Of a stretch of 64,000 bases of DNA, positions 45,560 to 55,799 are shown one piece after another (within the stretch, counting starts at the first letter, position 1; each line of letters begins with the position of its first letter). Source of the DNA: Epiperipatus broadwayi. Lineage: Eukaryota; Onychophora; Udeonychophora; Euonychophora; Peripatidae. The stretch is taken from positions 5,960,572 through 6,024,571 of the forward strand of contig JAQFVV010006238.1 in the NCBI GenBank assembly GCA_028023455.1, read 5' to 3'. The position numbers were made by a program, and so were the translations under genes. Below the pieces are notes generated by a model. The model saw nothing but the letters and a program-made list of their open reading frames with translations. It searched no databases and was not told the origin of the DNA.

Positions 45560-46140
45560 CAACAACATCTTTTCCATTAATAATTAATCTTTCAATATTT
45601 GATGATATGTTAAATGTTGTACTAAAATAAAAAGCAATATCTAATATCTACAGACCACCCACTATTATTTATATACGGTAATAAAATCTTTTTTTTCTTA
45701 TTTGTAAACTTATGCAATATATTTAAAATATCTTTCTTTTTATAGTCTTGGTTCAATAATTCATTAGTATATATTTTAAAGTTGGACAATTGATCATTCT
45801 GAAATTTACATAACTTTTTTTTTGTAAATATAAATGTTTTAAATCTAACCAATTTATGCATAATAGGAAACTTTTACAGAAGTAGTACAAAGTCTTTAAT
45901 TGATGAGTTTCGAAACATCTTATAATTGATCCTATTAGTTTCTTTTTATAAATTAAAATCAAGATATTTTATATTATATAAATTGTTCTCAGTAGTAGAA
46001 ATTCATTTCAAATCATCATGCTCATTTAATTTAGCTACAAGATATTTAACTATAATTTGATCCAATAATAACCACATCAACAAGTCTAAAATAATATTTA
46101 ATGCTTAATTTAAAAAAATAAATAAACATTTCAAGTATAT
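45560..46140 (-). pseudogene. Penelope-like element relic
   Basis: Minus-strand translation, with shifts, gives EHDDLK...NIKYLDFNL and then HKLVRFKTFIFTKKKLCKFQNDQLSNFKI, which parallel NIKYLNLIIT and HKLASFRSFLFWNEKLYHYQSDKLKNIEI of the Penelope-like fragment at 23.1-23.9 kb. The longest open piece is 45622-45861. Stops and a frameshift near 45850 mark it as dead. The GIY-YIG part is not recognisable. Confidence 0.55.
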
Positions 46141-46179
46141 TTTTCATTATATGGAAAGGTTGGTCTCCTCAACATGATC

Positions 46180-47030
46180 ATAATGCCAAAAATCTCATAT
46201 TATCTTCCATTCGTAAAAATGTCTAAACAGTTTCAAAATAAAATCAACCGATTATGTACCAAACTTCTCTGGAGAGGAAGGACAGTTGCTATTAGCTTAC
46301 GAGGCATCCAACGACCATGCAGGTTCAATGGACTGTCATTCCACTCAATATAAGCAATCATTTTACAGAAAACCCACAACACTCTACATAATCTGATCCT
46401 CTCCTGTGGATACTCTAACATTATTAAAAAAATTACACCGACAGATCATCCTCCGCCCTCTGCCAGTTCATGGATAGCCTCCCTAATAGACCACCTATAA
46501 CTTTATAACCCTTTAACCTTAACAAAAAAAATCACCTTATGGGAAGCATACAATATAATCAACTATAATCAACAACCCATTAAAACCAGCCTAAAAGTAA
46601 CCAACCAAAGACTCATTACACACTTCAAAAGATGGAGTCTGGAACCCAAATTCCTTGACTTCATCATTAAAATAAATCTTAATGCGCTTCCCATGAATTG
46701 GTTCTTTTATCACCGAAGAGGTTTTACCAGCATTGACCCTATATGTGGTCTGTGTGCTCGTGAAGATGAAACCATAGACCATATTATACACCAGTGCCCA
46801 AGACTTAAAACACTGAAAGATATAATTGTAATCAATTCCAACATAAGACCTGATATGATTTTCTCACTTGAAAATGCCATTCATAATGGGTTTTTTTCAA
46901 TAATAAGGCTTTCTACCTTTGTCCTTTATTCCATATGGATAGTGAGATGCAAAACTCTCATGGAATTACCCCTGCCACAAATCATACCATTGTTTTATCA
47001 AATGCTCAAAAAAAATCAAGAAACGTGACC
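46180..47030 (+). pseudogene. L1/Tx1-like LINE ORF2 C-terminal relic (zinc-binding domain)
   Basis: Plus-strand translation with shifts reads KMSKQFQNKINRLCTKLLWRGR near 46220-46285, a typical post-RT segment (INRLCxxFLWxG) of L1/Tx1-type LINEs. The open piece 46693-47028 has NWFFYHRRG, CGLCAREDETIDHIIHQCP (C-x2-C...H-x3-4-H/C, the reverse transcriptase zinc-binding domain) and a hydrophobic ILYSIW-like stretch. Stops in the middle show decay. It differs in type from the LINE at 5-10 kb and the RTE copies. The antisense frame 46591-46791 is a shadow. Confidence 0.65.
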
Positions 47031-47456
47031 AGCTCCTGGCCTCCAGTAAAGTCTTTGATGACACCTGGTCTTTAACTGCTCTTTCCTTTTCCTGATTATC
47101 AACTCCCACCTATCCAGTATTATAGAATAGGAAATTCTAAAAGAAAATATTCATGTTTATATAAAAAATGCTTATTCCATTAAACAAGTTCTTAGAATCT
47201 CTTCACTATACCTAACCACATAAGAGTATAACAATTGTACTCTCATAACAAAATCTAGCCAGATGACAAATAGAACATTATACAATCATATTATTGTATA
47301 ATTTATTCATTTATCTATCCTTTATTAGTATGTAATCAATATTTATTGTTAATAAAATTTTTGTTGAAATGAACATTTCAAAATATTGTCATTACAACAT
47401 GCCATTAGTATGTTGAATGAAAATTGTATTAAATATTTATTCATCATCCACTATGA

Positions 47457-47945
47457 CAGGGGTGGGCAATTGTTTTGGCCCGAGAGCCACAGAGGTTGGT
47501 GGAGGGCCACATTGGGGGCCACTTTATAAAAGTGAAGGTTAGCCGAGGGCCGCACCTTTTTTTCATGATGCAATAAACACACTGCTTTATTCCCTGTATT
47601 ACCAAAGAAATATTTGTTTGTTCATTCTTCATTAAACATATGACATTCATCACCGATTTTTTTGAAGGGTTCATGGTTTCACTAAAGTTGGAAATGTATA
47701 TATTTTCTAATGCAAAGACAAAATTGAAATTAACTAGATCAACTGGAAAAGCCCTGCACATAGTATCTACACTGTGCATGTGTATTGATGTGGCCATCTT
47801 AGTGGAAAATAAGAGATGAATCTTCGGTCATGCACAGGAAGGAAATCTCAGTTCAAGATGGATTTTCCTTGATTGTCTAGGAGGGCTGCATAAAAACTCT
47901 TAGAGGGCTGCATGTGGCCCTCGGGCTGCTATTTGCCCACCCCTG
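47457..47945. mobile_element. hAT-superfamily non-autonomous transposon with perfect 8 bp duplication
   Basis: Ends CAGGGGTGGGCAATTG and (reverse complemented) CAGGGGTGGGCAAATAG form a TIR of at least 13 bp. CACTATGA flanks it exactly at 47449-47456 and 47946-47953, the 8 bp duplication of hAT elements. The CAGGGGTGGGCAA start followed by GGCCCGAGGGCC-like text is typical of widespread animal hAT families. At 489 bp it has no transposase; the minus-strand frame across it has no hAT motif. Confidence 0.93.
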
Positions 47946-48134
47946 CACTATGACATCAAGATTTTTTAGAAATTTAAATAAGCATAAAATAAATTATTTG
48001 TCAAACTTATAGTGGCATTTGGAGATTATAAGTTTTATCAAGCAAGAGTTTATGTTGGAACTACCAGCGTCAGAGCATTATAAAAGCCCATGTTTTTTTT
48101 TAATTGGTTGTTCTAACAATTTTTTTAAGATTTA

Positions 48135-48240
48135 ATAAGCGGTATGAGATAGCATGAATGGTTGAGAGTCGTGTGAAAGTCTGAGTTCAAACCCCCTATA
48201 TATTACATATACAAGTAGTGTAGAAAAAATTCATATTTAG
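48135..48240 (+). repeat. R4-type tRNA-like fragment inserted in unit 1
   Basis: GCGGTATGAGATAGCATGAATGGTTGAGAG and CTGAGTTCAAACCCCCTATATA match the tRNA-like portion of R4. GATTTA lies on both sides and the paralogous unit 2 lacks the segment, so it is an insertion of about 100 bp. Confidence 0.6.
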
Positions 48241-48420
48241 GATTTAGTAAATTAAACAAAAGATTTTAAATGTAAGAATTGAAAGACCATTGTTGGGCAT
48301 TCAGCCTATCATTTTTGTATTAATTGGTTGTTTAATCTTTTTTTTTTTAAAGATTGAATGCAAATTAAGCAATATATTTTAATAAAATATAAATAAATTT
48401 CTGAATTTTGATCAAGCTAT

Positions 48421-48535
48421 TTTTTTTTCTTTCCATGTGTCATAGCATCGGCCGGGAAGTGAAACCGCTAATCCAGGACAACTGCTTGTAAGGCAGCTGT
48501 GCTGACCACTCGACCACCAACGCTTGACTAAATTA
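48421..48535 (-). mobile_element. SINE family 2 copy, minus strand
   Basis: On the minus strand: GTTGGTGGTCGAGTGGTCAGCAC (A box), CTGCCTTACAAGCAG, a B box decayed to GCGGTTTCACTTCCCGG, then CCGATGCTATGACAC and an A-rich end. The empty site is preserved at about 48903 in unit 2 (AAGCTAAATTAAAATTT). Confidence 0.75.
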
Positions 48536-49529
48536 AAATTTATATTTCTAAATATATCTGTTTTATTCACTAGCTTTACGACTTCAAATGTATATTTACT
48601 GGCGCACTCTCTGAATAAAAAAAAATTTTTAAGCTTTATTAATAGTTATGCTGATTAATAATGTCAGAACCCGACCTTATAAAAACCATAGATTTTTTAA
48701 TGAGTTGTTCTAATAATTTTTTTTAAAAATTGAATCTAAATTAAACAAAAGATTTTAAATGTGAGAATTGAAAGATCCGTTGTTACAGTGAAATACAAAA
48801 GCTCCAGGTCCTGACTTCCAGTCCATCATTTTTGTATTAATTGGTTGCTTAATTAAAAAAAAATATTTTAATATTATATAAATAAATTTCCAAATTTTGA
48901 TAAAGCTAAATTAAAATTTATATTTTAAATGTATCTGTCATAATGTTACGGCTTCAAATATATATTTACTGGAGCATCCTCAAAATTAATAGTTTCCATT
49001 TATTAATTGATAAATATGTCATTCATCTGAACTATATTAGGGGATTGGCAAACCATGAAAGCACGGAGCACCTTAACATCGAATTATGAATCGGTATTTG
49101 CAGCTGGCTGGGATGAAATACAAAAATGCCAGTAATTTTTGTAATTTTGTTTATTAATACTGTTTTTATTATTCTTTTTTTTTTCACATCCATAGAGATT
49201 ATAAAAAATACCATAACTTAAACAATTCTATTTTTATTGGTAAGTTCTTAAATCTAAAAAAATCATTTTTCAATTGTTTGTCACAACTCTGCTAATTACA
49301 GGTAAGAATAAGTCGTTTCTTTACTGGATCATTGTTTAAAACCAAAAATATCATCAAACCCATATGACCCAAGATTTTTAGGAGCAAACCCTACTTATTC
49401 TACTCTGGTCCTGCCATCTGTTGTAAAATTAAATAATCATTAAACAGTAATGGTAGTTCATATTAAATGTCTACCCCATGCTATTGTATCTATATCCCCA
49501 GATTAATTTTTGGCTTGTGGTTTTTATTA

Positions 49530-49612
49530 CTGAAGATCTCAGATTTGAATCTAGGTCATTTGCATCTTTTGAACCTAATGCAGTTTTCGTTTAGCCATCA
49601 TTTCTTACTTTA
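49530..49612 (-). mobile_element. tRNA-like SINE head, minus strand
   Basis: On the minus strand GATGGCTAAACGAAAACTGC (A-box-like) is followed at tRNA spacing by GACCTAGATTCAAATCTGAG (B box). No second copy was aligned, so family membership is open. Confidence 0.4.
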
Positions 49613-49679
49613 TTTTATTATCAATATATTAGCGTGAATATCAAAAACTTCTTCATATTTTGGATTTAAGCCTATTTGT

Positions 49680-50110
49680 TGCAAAGTTAGAATACTTCTG
49701 ACTCAAGAAGGTACACGTATTGATTTTACCAAACTAGATGCTGAAACAATGGCAAAACTATATGAATAAGCAAGGGGGTTTGGATACAACACATTAAGTT
49801 GTCTTTGGATGTCAAACTAATAGCTTGACAATTAAAAAAAAAAGATTCAAAGCTGCTGATAAAAGATGCACTAGATTGAATGATACACATGCATTAGAAT
49901 CAAGTCCAAGCTATTAAATGATGAACTTCTTGTATCCATTGATTACTCTGACTTGCACTGAATGGTGCTATTGTATGGACAGTTTTGCCTCTGATAAACT
50001 TGATATGCCAGAAACTAGTCTGCAGATATTGTGGAATAGCCCTGGGTTTTGGATTTAATGAGCATTACGTCATATCTATTCATTACTCAATTTTGGAATA
50101 GATAACATTC
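49680..50110 (+). pseudogene. Unidentified coding-like relic
   Basis: A plus-strand frame reads ILLTQEGTRIDFTKLDAETMAKLYE then a stop and ARGFGYNTLSCLW. A later segment reads CQKLVCRYCGIALGFGFNE. The composition is unlike chance AT-rich frames, but stops and shifts are present. I recognise no family; a degraded transposon ORF is the likeliest source. Confidence 0.25.
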
Positions 50111-50247
50111 AAATGGAATAAACAGATCTTATTTCAGCATCAGTTTTTAATGATGAATAATTTAAGGAAATAAAATCTTTTAATAATTTATATGCTTTCT
50201 ATATTAAATCAAGTATAAACTTTTCTGGTCTTACTGCCATTGTTTTG

Positions 50248-50253
<6 letters not shown>

Positions 50254-50320
<67 letters not shown>
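50254..50320. repeat. (TA)n microsatellite, about 65 bp
   Basis: An uninterrupted alternating TA run, self-complementary and prone to cruciform extrusion and length variation. Confidence 0.97.
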
Positions 50321-50321
<1 letters not shown>

Positions 50322-50487
50322 TTTATTTTTTACTCTACTTGTTATCTCTCTTAGTGAGAGTCTTTGGGTCTCTTGGTTTCCCAATCTTTAAGAATAATGT
50401 GATTAACTTATTAATTGTATTTCATTACTACCGAATACAAACCTTTCTTCATTCAATCCCCTTTTTTTTTTTATAAATCTAATATTC

Positions 50488-51160
50488 ATGCTGATAAATG
50501 TTATAAAGACTAAAGTAATGTTCAATGGATTTTCTCAAATTATAAAAATAAAGATTGATTATGATGAAACAGAAGAAGTAAACAGTTACAAATATCTTGG
50601 TCAGATTATTAATACAGATGCAAACATAATGGATAAAATTAATCATAGAATTAAACTTGGTTGGAGTGCTTTTGATAGAAATAACTTAATACTAAAAGAA
50701 AATATGCCTACGTGTTTGGAAAAAAAAAAGGTTTTTAATAAATGTGTTTTACCAATTCTTACTTATTGATATGAGACTTGGACACTTAACAGAAAAGCAA
50801 TAGAGAGACTTCAGACCACTCAAAGAAGTATGGAGATATGCATGCTGGGAGTAACATGAAGAGATGGCAATATGTGGGTAAGAGAACCAACAGATGTTAC
50901 TGACTTCATTGAAAAAATTAAAAGACTGAAGTGGAGTTGGGTGATATATTGCTAGAAGAGTTGATAATAGATGGACAATTGAAATCTTAAATTGGATTCC
51001 AAGAGATTGTAAAAGACTCAGAAAGAGACCACATATGAGATGGATGGATGAAATGAGAAAATGTGTAGGGGTGATGTGGAGAAGAGAAGCTAAAGATCAG
51101 AGATGGATTGAACTTAGAGAGACCCTGCAGTGGAATGATAATGTTAATGATGATGATGAT
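50488..51160 (+). mobile_element. RTE LINE, 5'-truncated and decayed
   Basis: Aligns to the RTE from just after the FADD box to the tail. The open piece to 50769 reads NVIKTKVMFNGFSQ, EEVNSYKYLGQIINTD and FNKCVLPILTY. Then TGA, an ATG-A shift near 50855 and a lost base in the A-G-H motif (50940) break it. It ends GATGATGATGAT near 51160. It keeps a sense codon where the larger RTE copy has TAA. Confidence 0.85.
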
Positions 51161-51829
51161 ACATGTTGATTAACCTATGTAACAACATGCAGCCCGATTT
51201 AACTTTTCTGCTAATGTGAAACTAGTTTTTATTGCTCATTTCAACTATATTTTCTAGTTGCATAATAAACTGCTTCATATAAAATATCCACTTCATAATA
51301 ACATTTTATATGTTGTAGCAAGATCAACTTAAGGAAATGCCTTGTTGTGTTCAATAAAGTATATGTAGATTTATATATCCTGATCTTTTCTATTACACCA
51401 CAATCTCTTTTTTGTAAAAATAAAATAAATATCAGCATCAAAATGTTTAGATGTAGCTTTAGAAATAATGATCAAATTAATTAGTTTTTGAAAAATATAA
51501 ACTCAAACATAAATAGCCACAAGAATAAAACAATGTTTTTTAATAATATAATTTACACACCTAGCAATGTTACAAAAAGAGGTTTAAAGAAAATAAATGA
51601 AGATTTAAAGAATCATAAAAAGTGTTTTTCACATACACTGTTAGACCACAAAAAATCTTGTAAAAAAACTAGAAATTGACCTTAAAAATAATTCAGATTT
51701 ATATTATTTGATAAAATAAACACAATATGTTTTTAATAATAATTTAATATGGTGGAGCTTTTTTCTTTTAAGTTAAACAAATATGTATGTTTTCAATATT
51801 CCAGTCAACTCCATTGTGTGGAAACTATT

Positions 51830-52075
51830 CACCATCTTAAAAACATAGTTCATCCTCTCTTACAATGCAAGTATTCTTGGACAACTATCATGCACCAAGT
51901 GTGATAGAGATTTGAAACACCTGAATTTCTATATCCACATTAAAATTTCACTATTCTCCACCACAAAACTGTTCTTCTCTCTATGCATGCATTCTTGGAC
52001 AACTTTGATTCATCAAGTAAACTGAAGATACCAAAAATCTGAATCTCCATATTCATTATTGACAGTCCAATATCA
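51830..52075 (+). repeat. Diverged tandem duplication, period about 125-130 bp
   Basis: Both units contain GCA(A/T)GTATTCTTGGACAACT / GCATTCTTGGACAACT, then AT(C/G)ATGCACCAAGT / ATTCATCAAGT, GA(T/A)A, and (G/T)AATTTC/CTCCATAT-type text. Non-coding. Confidence 0.6.
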
Positions 52076-52159
52076 TTTAACTACACATCTATATAATTAG
52101 TGACTGGATCGTATCTTTTTGTAACATCATATGAAAAGGTGAAAAATCATTGCATTACA

Positions 52160-52400
52160 TGGATATTCACAAAATTTGGGGATGAAAGTGACAGTGCCTT
52201 CTCTTTAATTCCATTTTATTGCAACTATCCACTAGGGTGTTTGTTTGTTTAATGTATTTGGTAATATCTACACTCAAAAATAAAATAGTTAAACTGATAC
52301 CAATGCAATTCAAAAACCTTGAGGTTGCAATTGTTTTTGGCATATCATAAAACTTTCTAATATGTTTTTGCAATGATTTAGTGTTAATTTAAAATTTTTG
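52160..52400 (-). pseudogene. Possible Penelope-like RT relic
   Basis: The minus-strand frame 52167-52373 contains LTILFLSVDITKYIKQTNTLVD, which resembles the Penelope RT block around the first catalytic Asp (VSFDVxxLYTNI-type). The match is one block only. Two other Penelope relics in the window give some prior support. Confidence 0.3.
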
Positions 52401-52595
52401 AAAACAAGTATTTTTTATTAAATAAAATTGCTAAACAGCTCTGATGAAGACCTGTAAAACAGTTGAAACAGTAAGTGACTAAAAAAATTTATAATAATAT
52501 ATTCCAAGTGCCAAGGAATAATTTTTAAATATATTTTGAAATATATTTAACATAATAAAAAATTATCATCAATAAAACATAACCAAATTAAAGAA

Positions 52596-52960
52596 AAGAA
52601 ACCATGCATTCTACTCCTATACATCAATTTCCCAGCCAATCAGCTTAGTAGAAAACTTTCCAAAGACTTTGAATTAGATTTCCATTCATTGCCAGTCACT
52701 AACAGATTGATCTCCAACATAAAAGACAAAATTGCTCCCAAACTGATCCCTTTGGGTTATATATAAAATTTACATATCCCCATAATAACTGCCAGGCAAC
52801 CTACTATAGAGGAACTGGGACTAATATTGCCACTAGAGAGGCACAGCACATATCTGTATAACAGAACTAAAAGTAAGCAGAAGGGGGCTCAATATTTGCT
52901 GAGCACGAAGCCATATCTCCCAATCAACAACTGCCAAGATCATCTGCACCAAAAGAAATA
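52596..52960 (+). pseudogene. C-rich coding-like relic, unidentified
   Basis: One plus-strand frame is open for about 56 codons (ILLLYINFPANQLSRKL, HSLPVTNRLISNIKDKIAPKL), meets a single TAA at 52764, and runs on for about 63 more codons (IITARQPTIEELGLILPLE, GAQYLLSTKPYLPINN). The codons end often in C and the composition is protein-like, unlike neighbouring DNA. I cannot assign a family; a dead retrogene or transposon ORF are both possible. Confidence 0.3.
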
Positions 52961-53064
52961 ATGCTAAACACAAGTTCAAAGAAGCCTGCTATATATCAAG
53001 TGATCCCACAGCTATAAATAGAAGAGAAGTTTTCTGCATTTCCAAAAAATGGATACTATAGTCA

Positions 53065-53865
53065 ATTTGCATAAATTTACATATGGCTTTATTACAAGCA
53101 TTTCTCAATTGGTAATGAGCTATGATTATGGGAACTTAGACTTCTCAAAAGTGCTCAGATGATTAATTAAGATTATTAATTACTACGCTATATAGCTTCA
53201 TGACAAGGGTGTGTGGCACGATTATAGAATTATCATCAATTAACAAAATTGATCATTTACAAATTTATAAAATATTTGAAAACATGCTTAAATTTTCTGT
53301 GTGTGGTTATATTTTAAAACAGAATTAGTTTGGGTGAAAGCAATAATATAAAAGAAGAAAAAATGAAAAAATAAATGCATTAGACTAAAACTAAAAGTCA
53401 CATTAATTATATCATGAACAGAATATAATAAAAAATGAATAATTACTGTCATTATTGATAAATTGTTATGTAACCATATTAGTAAAGTGGGTAACACATA
53501 TTTCTAACTTGCTTATGATTTAGAATTAGGATCTCAGTGAGACTCAGAATTTTTTTCAGACTCAAAGTTAGCTCATACAATTATCAGCAATTTAAAATTT
53601 GCTGCAGTCAAAATGTAAACAAAAAAATTAAAGTGCAAACTCTCACTACTTATTTTTCTTAAGTCTGATGATCTTATTGACTTATCCTTCAATATTTATC
53701 TGTAGAGGAACCCTGGAAAACTTTGACTTCAAGGAGCATTGAAAGTTGGCTTACCTTTGTCTATTATGATTATTATTTTTTATTATTCTTATTAGTAGTA
53801 TTCATGGAAGAATTAATTACATTAATCATAGAAATAAATTTAAATGGAGTGATTTCAGTCCGTTA
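53065..53865. other. AT-rich stretch, nothing recognised
   Basis: Short frames only. A tRNA-like trace near 53475-53545 (GTAAAGTGGGTAACAC...) is too weak to call. Confidence 0.45.
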
Positions 53866-53879
53866 TGATTCACCGATTC

Positions 53880-54472
53880 TTATATTTAAATGTGAGACTC
53901 TGACATTTCACAAAAAAACAATACAGTGAAGTTCAGACCACACAACAATATATGGAGAGATATATTGTAAAAAGCAACAAAAAGAGATTAAAATATAATT
54001 GAATAGTTTATTCCTCATGAGTTTATAAAAAGATTCAACTCTGGAAGTAAAAAAAACTTGACCCATGAATCATGGATCTTCAGTTTCAGAATCTGCCATT
54101 CTATGGCTGCATCAAGCCATACAGGGCCAGGAGGAACTAAATGTGAACTCTGTGGGTGACAGAATATCAGGTATAATTGAAATTCTTGAAAAAAGTAAAA
54201 GACTAAAATGGGTCTGGGTTGGATATATTACTAGAAAAATCATACTAGATGCACAATTGAAGTCTGAACTAAATACAAAGATCATTGCTATAGATATAGA
54301 AGTGAATTAAATACAAAGATAATGCAAAAGAAATGGAAGGAGACCATAAATAAGATGGATGAATAAAATAAAAAGAATGTATGTAATGATATAAAGAAAC
54401 ATGATTAAAGGTTACAAAAACTAGATTAATCTTGGAAGGACCATCTTACAGTGGATTGCTAATGATTAAAAA
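53880..54472 (+). mobile_element. Old RTE fragment in two blocks with an intervening insertion
   Basis: Block 1 (53880-53995) parallels the GSETWTLN and IERCMLG coding segments. Block 2 (54170-54472) parallels IEKIKRLKWSWAGHIAR (here KSKRLKWVWVGYI), the Arg-rich tail and LQWID. About 170 bp of unrelated sequence separates them. It is heavily substituted; the frame 54065-54310 spans both and is not a gene. Confidence 0.6.
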
Positions 54473-54619
54473 TGAAAATGGTGACTAACTCTATCACTTC
54501 CGGTGCTTAATGGTCATGTGATCTTCAAAGTGACAAAGCATTCAATTTACATATTAGTAATAAATATAGTGATAAAATAATTCCATATTCAATTTACTAG
54601 CAGTATTCGTATGCAATTT

Positions 54620-54759
54620 TAATCAGAAGGAAAGTACATCCTATACACATGCACTGTAATGTTATTTTCCTACCTTAACGATACTGCATACTGTACAAAA
54701 CCATTGAAGTATTAAAACATTACAGCGCATGCGTATATGGTGTACTTCCTTCCTGATTA
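54620..54759. repeat. Foldback, arms about 47 bp
   Basis: TAATCAGAAGGAAAGTACATC...GCACTGTAATGTT pairs with AACATTACAGCGCATGC...GTACTTCCTTCCTGATTA; the loop is about 45 nt. The arms carry several mismatches. Confidence 0.7.
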
Positions 54760-54774
54760 AAGGTAATAAAATAA

Positions 54775-54905
54775 TTAAAGTAATTGAATGATTTTATTAC
54801 TCAGGTAATTCATGAGAAGTTCATGTCCGAAAGATGCCAGAACTGGATTCGATCCAAGGACCTGCTGACACTCTAACACCGAACTACACGGTCATTGTAA
54901 TATTT
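54775..54905 (-). mobile_element. SINE family 3 copy, minus strand
   Basis: On the minus strand: GTGTAGTTCGGTGTTAGAGTGTC (A box), GGTCCTTGGATCGAATCC (a well-preserved B box) and a tail ACTTCTCATGAATTACCTGAG. The best-preserved head of this family in the window. Confidence 0.7.
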
Positions 54906-54909
54906 AAAA

Positions 54910-55620
54910 ATATTTCAGACTACTTTTATAATATAAATGTAATAATTAGAATAGTATTCAGATTAAAGAAAGATAAGATTATTAGATATTTTACAAAATT
55001 TACAATTTTACGAGAATTTTTTGCTTAATTTTAATTTTATGGTAGCTAATTCTGATTTTTGTTTAGCAATAAAATTCCATTTCAATTAACTGCCCTTATT
55101 TAATTTTTTAAGTCAGGTATTTTCATCAGAACTGTAATAGTTAATTGAAATTAGAAATAGATTTTCTGTTTAGAAATGATCTATTGAATTGCAAACGCTA
55201 TTTGCAATAAATAAATAAATAAATTTGTTATAAACTGATTTTGGAAATTATTTTAAATTTAACTAAAAAACAGAATGAAATTTTGTATTTTAAATAGTGA
55301 TGTTTAAAACTATTTTAGGAAGAAAATTTATAAATATTTTGATGAACAAATATTTTTTCACTTTTTTATTTTAAAATCGGGTTTAATTTGACTGAACCAA
55401 TAAAAGGCATTAACATCGCTACATTATATTCTCAAGTAAGTTCATTTACATTAAAAACGTATATAGAATTTTGACATATGTTGTATATGTTGATTATTTT
55501 CATCATCTTCTTGAAACTGTTAAATATTGTTAGTAAACATCTAACTTTATTTATAGATTTCTAGATAATAATATTTGAATGTTATTTTTTAATTTGAACT
55601 GGCTTTGATAGAATAATCTA
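54910..55620. other. AT-rich stretch, nothing recognised
   Basis: Low-complexity AT-rich sequence with a short TAAA run near 55207. No supported feature. Confidence 0.5.
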
Positions 55621-55626
55621 ATTGAT

Positions 55627-55785
55627 TAGAAAAATAACTCAAATTCAATATTTGTTTGTAAAGATCATGGGTTCAATCCCATAGTTGTCATTGATTAAGC
55701 TAGCCATCAATAAAAATGTGTTCAATATTAACTTAGGTGTTATGATTAACAGTTGAATATATTAAATTAGTTGTAAATAGAGCTG
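55627..55785 (+). mobile_element. SINE family 1 copy, diverged
   Basis: AAGATCATGGGTTCAATCCCAT (B box), then TGTGTTCAATATTAACTTAGGTGTTATGATTAACAGTTGAAT-type tail in the order seen at 90-135 and 21160-21200. Confidence 0.55.
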
Positions 55786-55799
55786 TTATTTTTACATAA

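Larger units (their letters stand above)
48066..48985 (+). repeat. Tandem duplication, units carrying different insertions
   Basis: Unit 1 (about 48066-48610) and unit 2 (about 48660-48985) share TTATAAAA(G/A)CCATG, (A/G)TTGTTCTAA(C/T)AATTTTTTT, TAAACAAAAGATTTTAAATGT(A/G)AGAATTGAAAGA, CATTTTTGTATTAATTGGTTG, GATAAAGCTAAATTAAAATTTAT-type text, and ACGACTTCAAATGTATATTTACTGG. Unit 1 additionally holds an R4-type fragment and a SINE that unit 2 lacks. Confidence 0.75.

Noticed and set aside
47444-47797. 117-codon minus-strand frame in the hAT element
   Set aside because: It runs across the TIR and lacks any hAT transposase motif; the element is only 489 bp.
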